From the NCBI GenBank assembly GCA_964647485.1, contig CAZYHV010000018.1:1-64000 (forward strand): a stretch of DNA of 64,000 bases, read 5' to 3'. The notes under the pieces were generated by a model. It was not told where the DNA came from, searched no databases, and worked only from the letters and a program-made list of their open reading frames with translations. Below, in pieces: positions 9,793 to 19,438 of this stretch (positions are counted from its first letter, which is position 1; each line of letters begins with the position of its first letter). The DNA comes from FW021-bin31 sp964647485. Its GTDB lineage: Bacteria; Bacteroidota; Bacteroidia; Chitinophagales; Chitinophagaceae. Position numbers and translations under genes: made by a program.

Positions 9793-12700
9793 TTAAAAGT
9801 TAACCGATAAACCCACCATAAATGTTCTGGCCAGAGGATAGGCATTGAAATCAATCCTCCTGAATACATTTCCGTTGGGGTTGACAGCAGGATCATAGCC
9901 ATCATAGTCTGTGAGAGTGAGAAGATTCTGTCCTGTTATATAAACATTTGCACGCTGTATAAAACTATGTTGTAAGCTAAACTGATAGCTTAATGTCACT
10001 GTCTGTAGCCGAACATAGGAAGCATCTTCCACCGTATAGGAATTCACCAATTTATTACCCTGTCCGGTAGGATTAATAAAAGAAGGGTATTTATTGGAAG
10101 GATGGTCCGGGGTCCATCTGTTTAAATAGGGCTTTGCAAAGCGATTTCTTCTAAATTGTACCGGGAAATAAGCATCGACCAAGTTATTATTGAGCATCTT
10201 GACCCCCTGACTGCCCTTGAAAAATACATCTAACTGGAAATGGTCGTAAGAGAACGTATTCCCAAAAGACCAGGTAAATTTCGGGAAGGAACTACCCAGC
10301 GGAACCCGATCCTCACCATTGACCGTACCATCTTTATTGACATCTTTATATTTCAGATCTCCCGGCTCTACGTTATCTGTCGTTTTGGAAAAATCATCGT
10401 CCTTCTGCCACACTCCTTCCACTTTATAGCCATAAAAAGTGTATAAAGTTTTACCCGGTTCAATGAGGAAAAGCTGATTGGTCTGTCCGGCGCTTCCTGT
10501 AATAATATTGGAAATTCCTCCCAGATTTAAGACTTTATTCTTAATCGTCGAAAGGTTAACGGAGCTGCTCCATTTAAAACGCCGGTTAATATTTTTTGTC
10601 TTTAGGGAAAGTTCCCAACCGATATTCCGAATACTCCCGACATTAGAGAGTTTCGAAGTAAAACCTGTCGAAGTAGGTACCGGCAAGGCTAGGAGCATAT
10701 TGAACGTCTTCTTATTATAATAATCGATAGACCCGGAAATCCGCTCCTTTAAAAAGCCAAAATCCAAACCAATATCGGTCTGTGTGGTCGTCTCCCATCT
10801 CAAGTTCGGGTTTGACAAACGAGCAGGAACGGTAGTAGATACCGGCTGATCATCTAATATCGCTTTAGGTCCCGCACTAAACGTAGTCAGAGCCGCATAA
10901 TTCCCAATCGCCTGGTTACCGGTTTGTCCCCAGCTCACTCTTAATTTCAGATTACTAACACTCCGGGAGTTTTTCATAAAATTCTCTTCATTTATTTTCC
11001 ATCCCGCTGCAAACGAAGGGAAATAGCCAAAGCGATTATTGATACCAAAGCGGGAAGAACCATCCATTCTAAAAGAACCGGTCAGCAGGTATTTTCCTTT
11101 ATAAGAGTAGTTGACCCTTGCCAGATACGAGAGTAACCGGTTACTCCGCTTCCCACTCCCAATTCCATAAGTGGTCTGATCGCCTAATCCAATATTAAAA
11201 GTCCGGGTCGCATCTGCGGGAAAGCCACTGGCAGTCATATTGGTATTGTTGGTAATAAACCTTTGCGTCGTTGCTCCGATTACCGCATTGAAATGATTTT
11301 CTTTGAAAGATTTATCATAAGTGAGTGTAGCTTCAACAAGGAAATTGCTTTTTTGTCCCTGCAAAACAGTGGCAATACCTCCCGCGGGTTTGCCATGTCT
11401 TGTCGTTCTGTCCACATATATATCCTTCTTTTCATTTAATATATCTCCTCCTATATTCAACTTTGCAGACAATCCCGGAAGAATCATATATTTACCATAA
11501 ATCGTTCCATAAGTCCGATAAGAATTGGCCACCGCATTTTTTCCATATAACTGAGCAACCGGATTATCCATATCTAAAAAGGAAGATACGGTATAGGTCC
11601 CCGTTGAATCTCTTACCGGCAAAGTAGGATCAAAATTCAGTGCGCCATAAATTGTACCGGCCTCTCCGTTAATTCCGAAGCCTATCGGGGCATAGTCATT
11701 TTTACTATAAGTCGTATTCAGGTTTAATCCTACTTCAAGGTGGTCCGTAGCATGAAGCGTAAGGTTCAGTCTGGCACTATACCTTTTAAAAGAAGAGCTT
11801 TTAACCACACCATCCTGGTCAAAATAATTCAGCGAAACAAAATATTGGCCCTTTTTATTTCCACCCGTGAAAGAAAGATTATGATTTTGAAGGAAGGCAT
11901 TCTTTTTAAATATCTCATCCTGCCAGTTTGTGCCTCCATTGATAATCCTGCCAATTTTATTTTCAGAGGAAGCGGCTCCCTCGTCAATCAAATTATTTAA
12001 TACTTTTTTATACTCTTCCGGCTTTAATAAATCAATTTGATGGGCTACGTTTTGTACACCAAAATAAGCATTATAATTCATCTTCAGCCTGCCGGAAGAT
12101 CCGCTCTTGGTGGTGATTATAATCACTCCGTTTGCTCCTCTGGCACCATAAATGGCGGTAGCCGATGCATCTTTTAACACCTCAATAGATTTAATATCAT
12201 CCGGATTAATCGTGCTGAGCGGATTACTGGGAGAACGGGTCCCCACATATTCTTGACCGGTTCCGGTAATCGCTGGGCTATTATCGATAGGCAGACCATC
12301 CACTACATATAAAGGCCCTGTTCCTGCGTTGATAGAACTTGCGCCCCGCACACTTACGGAGACTCCTCCCCCGGGCTCTGCACTGTTCCGAACAATCTGT
12401 ACTCCGGAGACCTTCCCCTGAATCAATTGATCGGGCGAGGAAGCCACACCTTTATTAAATTCATCTTCACTCAGGGAAGTAATCGATCCGGTCAAATCAC
12501 TTTTCTTCTGTGTGCCATAGCCCACTACCACCAATTCATTCAAACTGGAAGAGGTGGCATGGAGGTGAACGGTAATCTGTTTTTGTCCTCCTACATAGAT
12601 CGTCTGACTTTCATAGCCCACATAACGAAAAACAAGGCTGTCTGTATTTTGCGCTTTTATCTCAAAGACACCTTCTGCATTCGTCAGTGCTTTTTCTTCA

Positions 12701-12861
12701 CTTTGCTGGTTAATAATGCTCACTCCTACTAGTGGCTGACCTTCCGCCATTACTTTTCCGCTAATTTCCTGCTGCGCATAAGACGGTAAAACTAAAAGGG
12801 AAAGTACGCCTACAATAAAGAATGATCTCCAGATAGGGAATCGGGTAATTTTTATGTTCAT
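9793..12861 (-). CDS. SusC/RagA TonB-dependent glycan transporter (PUL1)
   Basis: Outer-membrane TonB-dependent importer of oligosaccharides, 1022 residues. A signal peptide ends near residue 29 (PSYAQ). A carboxypeptidase-regulatory-like domain covers about residues 31-107 (ISGKVMAEGQPLVGVSI). The TonB box region ELVVVGYGTQ is near 109, followed by the plug with the usual SIEVLKDASATAIYGARGA and then a 22-strand barrel ending in an aromatic-terminal strand (VGLSVNF). It lacks an STN domain, so it is not the anti-sigma-signalling type. As the first gene of the leftward PUL1 operon, it faces the divergent HTCS gene across a 232-bp regulatory gap. Confidence 0.96.
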   Translation of the reverse strand: MNIKITRFPIWRSFFIVGVLSLLVLPSYAQQEISGKVMAEGQPLVGVSIINQQSEEKALTNAEGVFEIKAQNTDSLVFRYVGYESQTIYVGGQKQITVHLHATSSSLNELVVVGYGTQKKSDLTGSITSLSEDEFNKGVASSPDQLIQGKVSGVQIVRNSAEPGGGVSVSVRGASSINAGTGPLYVVDGLPIDNSPAITGTGQEYVGTRSPSNPLSTINPDDIKSIEVLKDASATAIYGARGANGVIIITTKSGSSGRLKMNYNAYFGVQNVAHQIDLLKPEEYKKVLNNLIDEGAASSENKIGRIINGGTNWQDEIFKKNAFLQNHNLSFTGGNKKGQYFVSLNYFDQDGVVKSSSFKRYSARLNLTLHATDHLEVGLNLNTTYSKNDYAPIGFGINGEAGTIYGALNFDPTLPVRDSTGTYTVSSFLDMDNPVAQLYGKNAVANSYRTYGTIYGKYMILPGLSAKLNIGGDILNEKKDIYVDRTTRHGKPAGGIATVLQGQKSNFLVEATLTYDKSFKENHFNAVIGATTQRFITNNTNMTASGFPADATRTFNIGLGDQTTYGIGSGKRSNRLLSYLARVNYSYKGKYLLTGSFRMDGSSRFGINNRFGYFPSFAAGWKINEENFMKNSRSVSNLKLRVSWGQTGNQAIGNYAALTTFSAGPKAILDDQPVSTTVPARLSNPNLRWETTTQTDIGLDFGFLKERISGSIDYYNKKTFNMLLALPVPTSTGFTSKLSNVGSIRNIGWELSLKTKNINRRFKWSSSVNLSTIKNKVLNLGGISNIITGSAGQTNQLFLIEPGKTLYTFYGYKVEGVWQKDDDFSKTTDNVEPGDLKYKDVNKDGTVNGEDRVPLGSSFPKFTWSFGNTFSYDHFQLDVFFKGSQGVKMLNNNLVDAYFPVQFRRNRFAKPYLNRWTPDHPSNKYPSFINPTGQGNKLVNSYTVEDASYVRLQTVTLSYQFSLQHSFIQRANVYITGQNLLTLTDYDGYDPAVNPNGNVFRRIDFNAYPLARTFMVGLSVNF

Positions 12862-12884
12862 AGTAATTCATTTAAAAGGCCAAA

Positions 12885-12904
12885 AAGCTTGAAAAAGCAA
12901 GCTT
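12885..12904 (-). promoter_or_regulatory. Perfect hairpin in the susC (PUL1) leader
   Basis: A perfect 7-bp inverted repeat, AAGCTTG and CAAGCTT separated by 6 nt, starts 23 bp upstream of the susC ATG. In the mRNA it would form a stem-loop just before the ribosome-binding region and could modulate translation. No T-tract follows in the direction of susC, so it is not a terminator. Confidence 0.45.
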
Positions 12905-12946
12905 ACAAAGCATTTCTTTTATCTATTATTACTTTTGTATTAAAAA

Positions 12947-13030
12947 CTATAAATTTTGTAGCTACGGGAAGATATTGGTGTTTATCAGGGAAAAACCTAT
13001 AAAAATTGTCAATGACCCTATAAATTTTGT
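12947..13030. promoter_or_regulatory. Three direct 13-bp boxes between susC and HTCS (likely HTCS operator)
   Basis: CTATAAATTTTGT occurs at 12947-12959 and 13018-13030, and the variant CTATAAAAATTGT at 12997-13009. All are in the same orientation. The last two starts are 21 bp apart (two helical turns) and the first two are 50 bp apart. AraC-type outputs of HTCS proteins bind such direct repeats upstream of their PUL. The nearest box lies 86 bp from the susC start. The third box also resembles a -7 element reading towards HTCS, so a dual role is possible. Confidence 0.6.
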
Positions 13031-13093
13031 CTTTTTATTACGCTTATTATGAGCAGTTTCTGTAAATTGGACTGGAAACCTATAGGACACCCG

Positions 13094-16000
13094 ATGAACA
13101 CCAAATCAATTATAATATGTCTTTTTATTTTATTGCTTTCCCCCATCGTTCATAGTCAGCAAATTCTATTTCGTAATTATACGGTGGCCGACGGTTTATG
13201 TGCCAACACAGTATGGACGATTGCTCAAGATGACAGAGGATATCTCTGGTTTGGCACTAAAGACGGACTAAATCGTTTTGACGGGTATCAGTTTAAAACC
13301 TATCGTTTTGATAAAGATTATTCTGCATCTTTAGGAAACAACTGGGTAAAAACTATTTTCAATTACAATGCAGACAGTTGCTGGGTTGGCACAGAAAAGG
13401 GGATTTATGTCCTGAATTTAACACACGAGCAATTTCACTTTTTCCGGAAGACGGGAAAAAGAACCATCTTTGATATTAAAAAGGATACCTCTTCAGGTAA
13501 TATCTGGATTGCCACTAACGACGGAGTATTCAGATATACCCCTGGAAGTAAGAAGATAAAACACTTTATACATCATAAAGGAGCGCCCAATTCCATTTCT
13601 ATGAATTTTGTCAGACAACTGGCTATAGACTCATCCGGGAATATTTGGATGGGCACCGCCTGGAATGGGATCGATGTCTATCACCCCAAATCCCAAACCT
13701 TCAATCATTATAAGGCAACCGGGAAGCCCGGAAGTCTGTCCAGTGACTTTATCACAGATTTATATAGAGACAAAAAGGGAAATATGTGGGTTGGAACAGA
13801 AAAAGGGGGCTTGAACTTTTGGAATCCCCAAACCCACACTTTTAAAGTATACCAACATACCAAAACCAATTCCATCAGTGATAATATCGTTCACGATATT
13901 TATCAACCACATCCCGGTAAATTATTTATTGGAACAGAGGGCGGGTTAGATATATTGGATATCGCTTCGGGAGAGTTCACCAACTATCATTACCAGCCTA
14001 ATAATCCCTACAGCCTCAGCGATAATGCGATATATGATATCTTTCAGGATCATTCGGGAGGCATCTGGATAGGAACCTATTTCGGAGGAGTCAATTATTT
14101 CCATCCACAACATACCACCTTCGAACTATACTATCCTACTGGAGGGGAAAATGCTATTTCAGGGAAAGCTGTCAGCGCAATGGTACAAGATGATTCAACT
14201 CATATCTGGATAGGAACAGAAGACGCCGGATTAAATTACTTCAATACCGTAACCAAAACTTTTAAACATTATCCTTTCAGTCCCGGGCAAGAGCCTTTGT
14301 CTTACCACAATATACATACCCTCATTAAAGATCGAAAAGGGAATCTATGGATTGGGACCTATACCGGAGGAATCAATATTTATCATCCGAGAACCGGGCA
14401 GGTAACCGTTCATCAATTCGAAAAAAATAACAGCACGTCAGGTAATACCAATATGATATATGCCCTGCTTCAGGATCAACAGGGAACAATTTGGATAGGA
14501 ACCGTCGGAGGATTATTTAAATACATTCCGGAGAAAAAACAATTCTTTAGGGTCAACAAACTTCAATTGGGACAATGCTGGATTTATGCTATTTATGAAG
14601 ATCGTAACGGGCATTTATGGTTTGGAAGTCACAATCGGGGACTTTATGAAAAGAATCCCCAAACCAATGATTGGCATCACTATCCCATCACAGCAGAAGC
14701 AAAATCATCCCCTTCCGAAAAAATAACCAGTATCCGGGAAGGGGACAAACATAAACTGTGGATTGGCACGGATGGCGGAGGACTCTATCTTTTCAATACA
14801 AAAACCAAAAAGGCAACCTCTCTTCAGGATAAATACGGCTTAAAGGCAGATATCGTGTATGGGATTCTCAAAGAAAAAAACCATTTGTGGCTCTCTACCA
14901 ACAACGGTATATTCGACTTTAATCCTGTAGATACAACAAGCAGGCACTACACCCAATGGGATCATCTACAGGGAAGACAATTCAATTATAAATCTTATCT
15001 AAAAGCCTGGAATGGGGAACTCTATTTCGGAGGAGTAAAAGGATTGAATATTTTTTATCCGGATAGTATTCATTATCACCAAGCAAAGTCCCCCATTCTT
15101 TTTACCAATTTCCAATTGTTTAATCAGAATATCCCAACCAATACCAAGAAAAGCCCTCTGAACAAAATAATCAGTTATACCCAAAAACTGACCCTCTCCC
15201 ATAAACAATCCATGTTCAGCATCGAATATGCGGCTTTGGGCTATATTGCCCCTAATAAAACACGTTATGCCTATAAGATGGAAGGTTATGATCCGGGCTG
15301 GAATGACGTCGGTCAACAGCGAAAAGCAACATATACCAACCTGCCGGCTGGAGATTATACCTTCAAAGTAAAAGCGACCGATCTCAACGGGAATTGGAGC
15401 CTTCAGCCCGCCGAAATTGCCATCACGATTCGTCCTCCTTTTTACAGGACAATATTGGCCTATATTATTTATGGCTTTCTTATCCTGAGCATTATTTATC
15501 TACTCAGGAAGACGGAAATAAAAAAGATGAGAAGAAAAAATGAAATCAAACTGGAACGTGAACAGGTAAAAAAAGAACATGCTTTCTATAACCAAAAAAT
15601 TGACTTTTTTACTTCCATGGCACATGAAATACGCACCCCTCTATCCCTTATCATAGCTCCATTGGAAAAGATCATCCAAAAAGATCACTGGAAACCCAAA
15701 ATAAAGGAACAGCTCACCATTATGGAGGAAAACGCTAACCGTTTATTGAGCCTCACTAACCAACTGCTCGACTTCCGGAGGATGGAAAGTAATGTTTATA
15801 AAATTCACAAGGAAAAGATAGAAATTGTTTCTTTGATACACCAAATATTCTCACGTTTTTCCTCCATCTCCTACAAAAGAAGAATCAACTATTCTATCTC
15901 TTCTCAAATAGAAAAACAAGAAATAAATGCAGACCCGGAGGCTCTGACTAAAATCCTCAGTAATTTGTTGATCAATGCTTTTAAATTTACCCGATCCCGG

Positions 16001-17107
16001 GTGGAAATACGGATTAACAAACCATACCTTAAAAACGGGAAACACTATTTTTCCATTGCAATTGAAGACGATGGAATCGGTATTCCTAAAAAGGAACTCT
16101 CAGAAGTCTTCAAAAAATTCTACCAGGTTTCCTCCGGTTCCCATGAATACCATAACCTTGGAGGAAATGGAATAGGTCTTGCGCTGGCTAAAAGTTTAAC
16201 CGAAAAGCATGGAGGCACGTTATCTATTGAAAGCGAAGAAAATATCAAAACTATTTTTACCGTCAATCTGCCGTTTACCCCTTTCCAGACGAAATCCGCT
16301 TCTTCCCAACCCCTCTCCACCAGAAAAGAGGAGGAAGAGAAAGATCTCCAATATGTAATGATTGTAGAAGATGATCTGTCCTTGCTAGATTTCATTTCCA
16401 AAAATATGGAAGACGAAGGCTTTGCGGTTATGAAAGCGAAGAACGGGAAAAAAGCCCTCCAACAATTAGAAAAACATGATATTAAAATCATTATCTCTGA
16501 TGTCATGATGCCGGAGATGGACGGTCTTGCCCTCTGTCAACAAATTAAAGAAGATACCAATTACAGCCATATTCCGGTTATTCTGTTGACGGCCCGAACA
16601 AATATGGAAGTCGAAATTGAAGGTATTGAAAATGGTGCGGATGCCTACATTACCAAGCCCTTTAAATGGAAACATGTGATGGCAATCGTCAACAACCTGT
16701 TGACCTCCCGGGAACAATTGAAACAAAAATTTTCTCAATATCCCTTTGAAGAACCGGGCAACCTGGTGACCAATGTAGGAGATAAAAAGTTCGTAACCCA
16801 GGTAACCGATATCATAAAACAACATTTAGATGATCCTCAATTCTCAGTAACAGAGTTAAGCAACGAATTGGCGATGAGTCGCTCTAACCTCCATAAAAAA
16901 CTGAAAGCGATTAGTGGACATGTTCCCAATAAATTTATTCGGCTCATTCGCCTGAAACATGCAGCAAAATTATTATTACAAAACGAGCATTCTGTATCAG
17001 AAATAGGGTATATGACCGGATTTAACTCTCCTTCCTATTTTTCCAAATGTTTCAGTCTTCAATTTAAAGTGAGTCCCAAAGAATTTATAGAACAACAATC
17101 TTCCTAG
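13094..17107 (+). CDS. Hybrid two-component system sensor/regulator (HTCS)
   Basis: One-protein signalling system that senses an oligosaccharide in the periplasm and switches on PUL1. I chose the ATG at 13094 because it gives a normal signal peptide (MNTKSIIICLFILLLSP); an in-frame ATG at 13049 would add 15 polar residues. About a dozen regulator-propeller repeats (pattern GNIWIGT) fill residues 25-690, then a Y_Y_Y domain (about 700-785) and one membrane helix (about 790-810). The HisKA box MAHEIRTPL has its His near 843, followed by a HATPase domain. A receiver domain (IIISDVMMPEMDG, Asp near 1135) and a C-terminal AraC helix-turn-helix (AMSRSNLHKKLKA; SEIGYMTGFNSPSYFSKCF) complete it. It is divergent from susC and its 3' end converges with the PUL2 operon. 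All domains look intact. Confidence 0.96.
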   Translation: MNTKSIIICLFILLLSPIVHSQQILFRNYTVADGLCANTVWTIAQDDRGYLWFGTKDGLNRFDGYQFKTYRFDKDYSASLGNNWVKTIFNYNADSCWVGTEKGIYVLNLTHEQFHFFRKTGKRTIFDIKKDTSSGNIWIATNDGVFRYTPGSKKIKHFIHHKGAPNSISMNFVRQLAIDSSGNIWMGTAWNGIDVYHPKSQTFNHYKATGKPGSLSSDFITDLYRDKKGNMWVGTEKGGLNFWNPQTHTFKVYQHTKTNSISDNIVHDIYQPHPGKLFIGTEGGLDILDIASGEFTNYHYQPNNPYSLSDNAIYDIFQDHSGGIWIGTYFGGVNYFHPQHTTFELYYPTGGENAISGKAVSAMVQDDSTHIWIGTEDAGLNYFNTVTKTFKHYPFSPGQEPLSYHNIHTLIKDRKGNLWIGTYTGGINIYHPRTGQVTVHQFEKNNSTSGNTNMIYALLQDQQGTIWIGTVGGLFKYIPEKKQFFRVNKLQLGQCWIYAIYEDRNGHLWFGSHNRGLYEKNPQTNDWHHYPITAEAKSSPSEKITSIREGDKHKLWIGTDGGGLYLFNTKTKKATSLQDKYGLKADIVYGILKEKNHLWLSTNNGIFDFNPVDTTSRHYTQWDHLQGRQFNYKSYLKAWNGELYFGGVKGLNIFYPDSIHYHQAKSPILFTNFQLFNQNIPTNTKKSPLNKIISYTQKLTLSHKQSMFSIEYAALGYIAPNKTRYAYKMEGYDPGWNDVGQQRKATYTNLPAGDYTFKVKATDLNGNWSLQPAEIAITIRPPFYRTILAYIIYGFLILSIIYLLRKTEIKKMRRKNEIKLEREQVKKEHAFYNQKIDFFTSMAHEIRTPLSLIIAPLEKIIQKDHWKPKIKEQLTIMEENANRLLSLTNQLLDFRRMESNVYKIHKEKIEIVSLIHQIFSRFSSISYKRRINYSISSQIEKQEINADPEALTKILSNLLINAFKFTRSRVEIRINKPYLKNGKHYFSIAIEDDGIGIPKKELSEVFKKFYQVSSGSHEYHNLGGNGIGLALAKSLTEKHGGTLSIESEENIKTIFTVNLPFTPFQTKSASSQPLSTRKEEEEKDLQYVMIVEDDLSLLDFISKNMEDEGFAVMKAKNGKKALQQLEKHDIKIIISDVMMPEMDGLALCQQIKEDTNYSHIPVILLTARTNMEVEIEGIENGADAYITKPFKWKHVMAIVNNLLTSREQLKQKFSQYPFEEPGNLVTNVGDKKFVTQVTDIIKQHLDDPQFSVTELSNELAMSRSNLHKKLKAISGHVPNKFIRLIRLKHAAKLLLQNEHSVSEIGYMTGFNSPSYFSKCFSLQFKVSPKEFIEQQSS

Positions 17108-17137
17108 ACCATCCCTTTATCTCAAAAGCCTGAAGCG

Positions 17138-19387
17138 TTATTTATTTGTGTCCTCGTTAAGCACATAAATACCAGCATCAATAAACTGTCCTCCTTCATC
17201 TTGATGACAATGTATTGCGATCGTATTAGCACCATTTAAGTTCAATGCTTTTTTCGCCGCTGACTTTATATCAAAAATTGAATAATCCTGTGTCCAACCA
17301 TCAAGAACTGCTGCTTTAACTCCATTAATGTATATTTCACATTCATCATCATGGTGTACACGTAAAACAAGCTCAGATTTATCGATGTTCGGGCTATTCA
17401 ACTCAAACTCTTGCCGAAGCCAAATATCGGAACTTTTCCACTCCGTACCCACTATGGCTCCCGGGGTATCTTTTGTTCCAAAACCTCCTTTTCCTTCTTT
17501 CCATTCATGATCATCATATTTTACGGCTGTCCAATCGGGGGATTCCGGATGTACCAATGTATATTTCCAGGATTTTGCCGCTTTCTCAGAGGTTGGTAAA
17601 AGAGCAGAAAGGTTATAAATAGCATGAATTGCTTTTTCATTGGAAACTCGAATAGCCTTTACCGGTGCTTTTATTACAGCTCTATCATAAGTCATTAGAC
17701 CATTCAACTCACTTTCTACATCTGTTATTTCCGTATATACCGCTGCACTCAGTCCTTTATTCGATTTATATATAGCTAAATCCCGGGCAAATTCATCATA
17801 GAGCTTCGTATAATCCTTAACATTATCCTCCATGACATAAGTCGGGGCCACTTTCCAGGTATGATGATCTATCACATAACCAATTCCTCCATACTCTCCA
17901 CAGGCCAAAGCCTGCCAATGATTATTTTCGGGAACAGCCGGTGCGGGATAACTATGAATATCGAAAACATCCCCGGCATCGAAATGTCCACCACCACTTG
18001 CCTGATTAACTAACCTTGAAGGATCCATTTCTTTCACCAGCTTTACTAACTCCTTCGTATCATGTTGACCCTGGCCTTCGTTGAAAACAACCCACATGAC
18101 AATAGAAGGATAATTCCAGTGATTGCTTATCATACTTTTGAGTTCTTTTTTATATTCTGGCTTATCAACAGGGGGCGTATGTGCAGTATAAGAGTTAGCA
18201 GATGGCATATCCTGCCAGACCATCAATCCCAATTTATCTGCCCAATAGTACCAACGCGCCGGCTCCACTTTAATATGTTTCCTTACCATATTAAAACCTA
18301 ATTTTTTTGTCACTTCTAAATCATATTTTAAAGCTTCGTCTGTCGGTGCACGATAACCTCCATCCGGCCAAAATCCCTGATCAAGTGGTCCTAATTCAAA
18401 AAGAAATTTATTGTTTAAAAACAGCTTTTTATACCCATCTTCTTCTCCTAAGGAAATCTTACGCATTCCAAAATAGCTGGATACTCTATCTAATACTTTA
18501 TTTCCATCTATTAACTTTAAATCGATATCGTAAAGAAACGGATGAGCGGGGGACCATAGTTTTTGATTCGGAATCTTTATTTTAGTTAACTCATTCGTTG
18601 AGGTTGTGCCTTCAGTGACTACCTTTCCATCCGCTTTCACCTGATATTTCACTTGTAATCCTTTTTTCTTACTCGCACTATTGGCGGTAAAATGAAGTAT
18701 CGACTGATCTATATCCGGAGTCATTCTAAGATTTTCAATATGATCTTTAGCAACGGGCTCCAGCCAAACAGTTTGCCAAATTCCTGTAACAGAAGTGTAC
18801 ATAATACCCTGCGGATGTAAGGTCTGTTTTCCACGCGGCTGCCCACCCTTATCTGTATGATCGTAAACACGAACGGCAATAGTCTGCTTTCCCTTCTTCG
18901 TCAGATAGGGGGTTATATTAAAGGAAAACGGATCATATCCACCTTGATGTGTTCCTACACTTTTTCCATTTATAAAAACCTCTGATTGATAATCTACCGC
19001 TCCGAAATGAAGTAAAATATCTTTTCGTTTCCAGTCTTTGGGAATCACAAAAGTTCTTTTGTACCATATGGCCGGATGGTGCTCCATAACACCGGAAAGG
19101 GCAGATTCTACAGGAAAAGGGACAAGGATTTCGCTTTTTAAGTTGCCTTTCGGAAGTGACTCCCGCTTATTCTTCGCTGGTTGATACTGCCACAAGCCAT
19201 TAAGATTCATCCAGTCGTCCCGAACAAACTGTGGACGAGGATATTCCGGCAAAACATTATCCGGTGTTACATCTTTAGCAAAACGTGTCATTAACTTAGC
19301 TTCCTTCGGTTGCCATTGCTGCGCATTTACATGCCCGGCTAAAATACACAATAGCCCTATGCCTATCCATCTTTTAATATTCATCAT
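17138..19387 (-). CDS. GH2 family glycoside hydrolase with extra C-terminal beta-sandwich module
   Basis: Secreted GH2 enzyme of 749 residues (beta-galactosidase, beta-glucuronidase, beta-mannosidase or alpha-arabinopyranosidase type). The signal peptide ends at GHVNAQ. The sugar-binding domain (about 45-215), immunoglobulin-like domain (about 218-310) and TIM barrel (about 315-600) follow. VVFNEGQGQ near residue 434 contains the acid/base Glu, and ACGEYGG near 497 the nucleophile Glu. Residues about 610-745 form an additional galactose-binding-like module (RVHHDDECEIYINGV) closely resembling one inside the PUL2 DUF4965 protein. It is the last gene of the PUL2 operon. Met 1 and Met 2 are equally possible starts. 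Specificity cannot be read from motifs. Confidence 0.92.
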   Translation of the reverse strand: MMNIKRWIGIGLLCILAGHVNAQQWQPKEAKLMTRFAKDVTPDNVLPEYPRPQFVRDDWMNLNGLWQYQPAKNKRESLPKGNLKSEILVPFPVESALSGVMEHHPAIWYKRTFVIPKDWKRKDILLHFGAVDYQSEVFINGKSVGTHQGGYDPFSFNITPYLTKKGKQTIAVRVYDHTDKGGQPRGKQTLHPQGIMYTSVTGIWQTVWLEPVAKDHIENLRMTPDIDQSILHFTANSASKKKGLQVKYQVKADGKVVTEGTTSTNELTKIKIPNQKLWSPAHPFLYDIDLKLIDGNKVLDRVSSYFGMRKISLGEEDGYKKLFLNNKFLFELGPLDQGFWPDGGYRAPTDEALKYDLEVTKKLGFNMVRKHIKVEPARWYYWADKLGLMVWQDMPSANSYTAHTPPVDKPEYKKELKSMISNHWNYPSIVMWVVFNEGQGQHDTKELVKLVKEMDPSRLVNQASGGGHFDAGDVFDIHSYPAPAVPENNHWQALACGEYGGIGYVIDHHTWKVAPTYVMEDNVKDYTKLYDEFARDLAIYKSNKGLSAAVYTEITDVESELNGLMTYDRAVIKAPVKAIRVSNEKAIHAIYNLSALLPTSEKAAKSWKYTLVHPESPDWTAVKYDDHEWKEGKGGFGTKDTPGAIVGTEWKSSDIWLRQEFELNSPNIDKSELVLRVHHDDECEIYINGVKAAVLDGWTQDYSIFDIKSAAKKALNLNGANTIAIHCHQDEGGQFIDAGIYVLNEDTNK

Positions 19388-19438
19388 TTTTTTATACTTT
19401 AAGAAAATTTGCTTTTAAGATTTTGTTTTTAGTTTCGG

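Noticed and set aside
16120..16506. 128-codon minus-strand frame inside the HTCS gene
   Set aside because: Antisense to the ATPase/receiver region and without family features.
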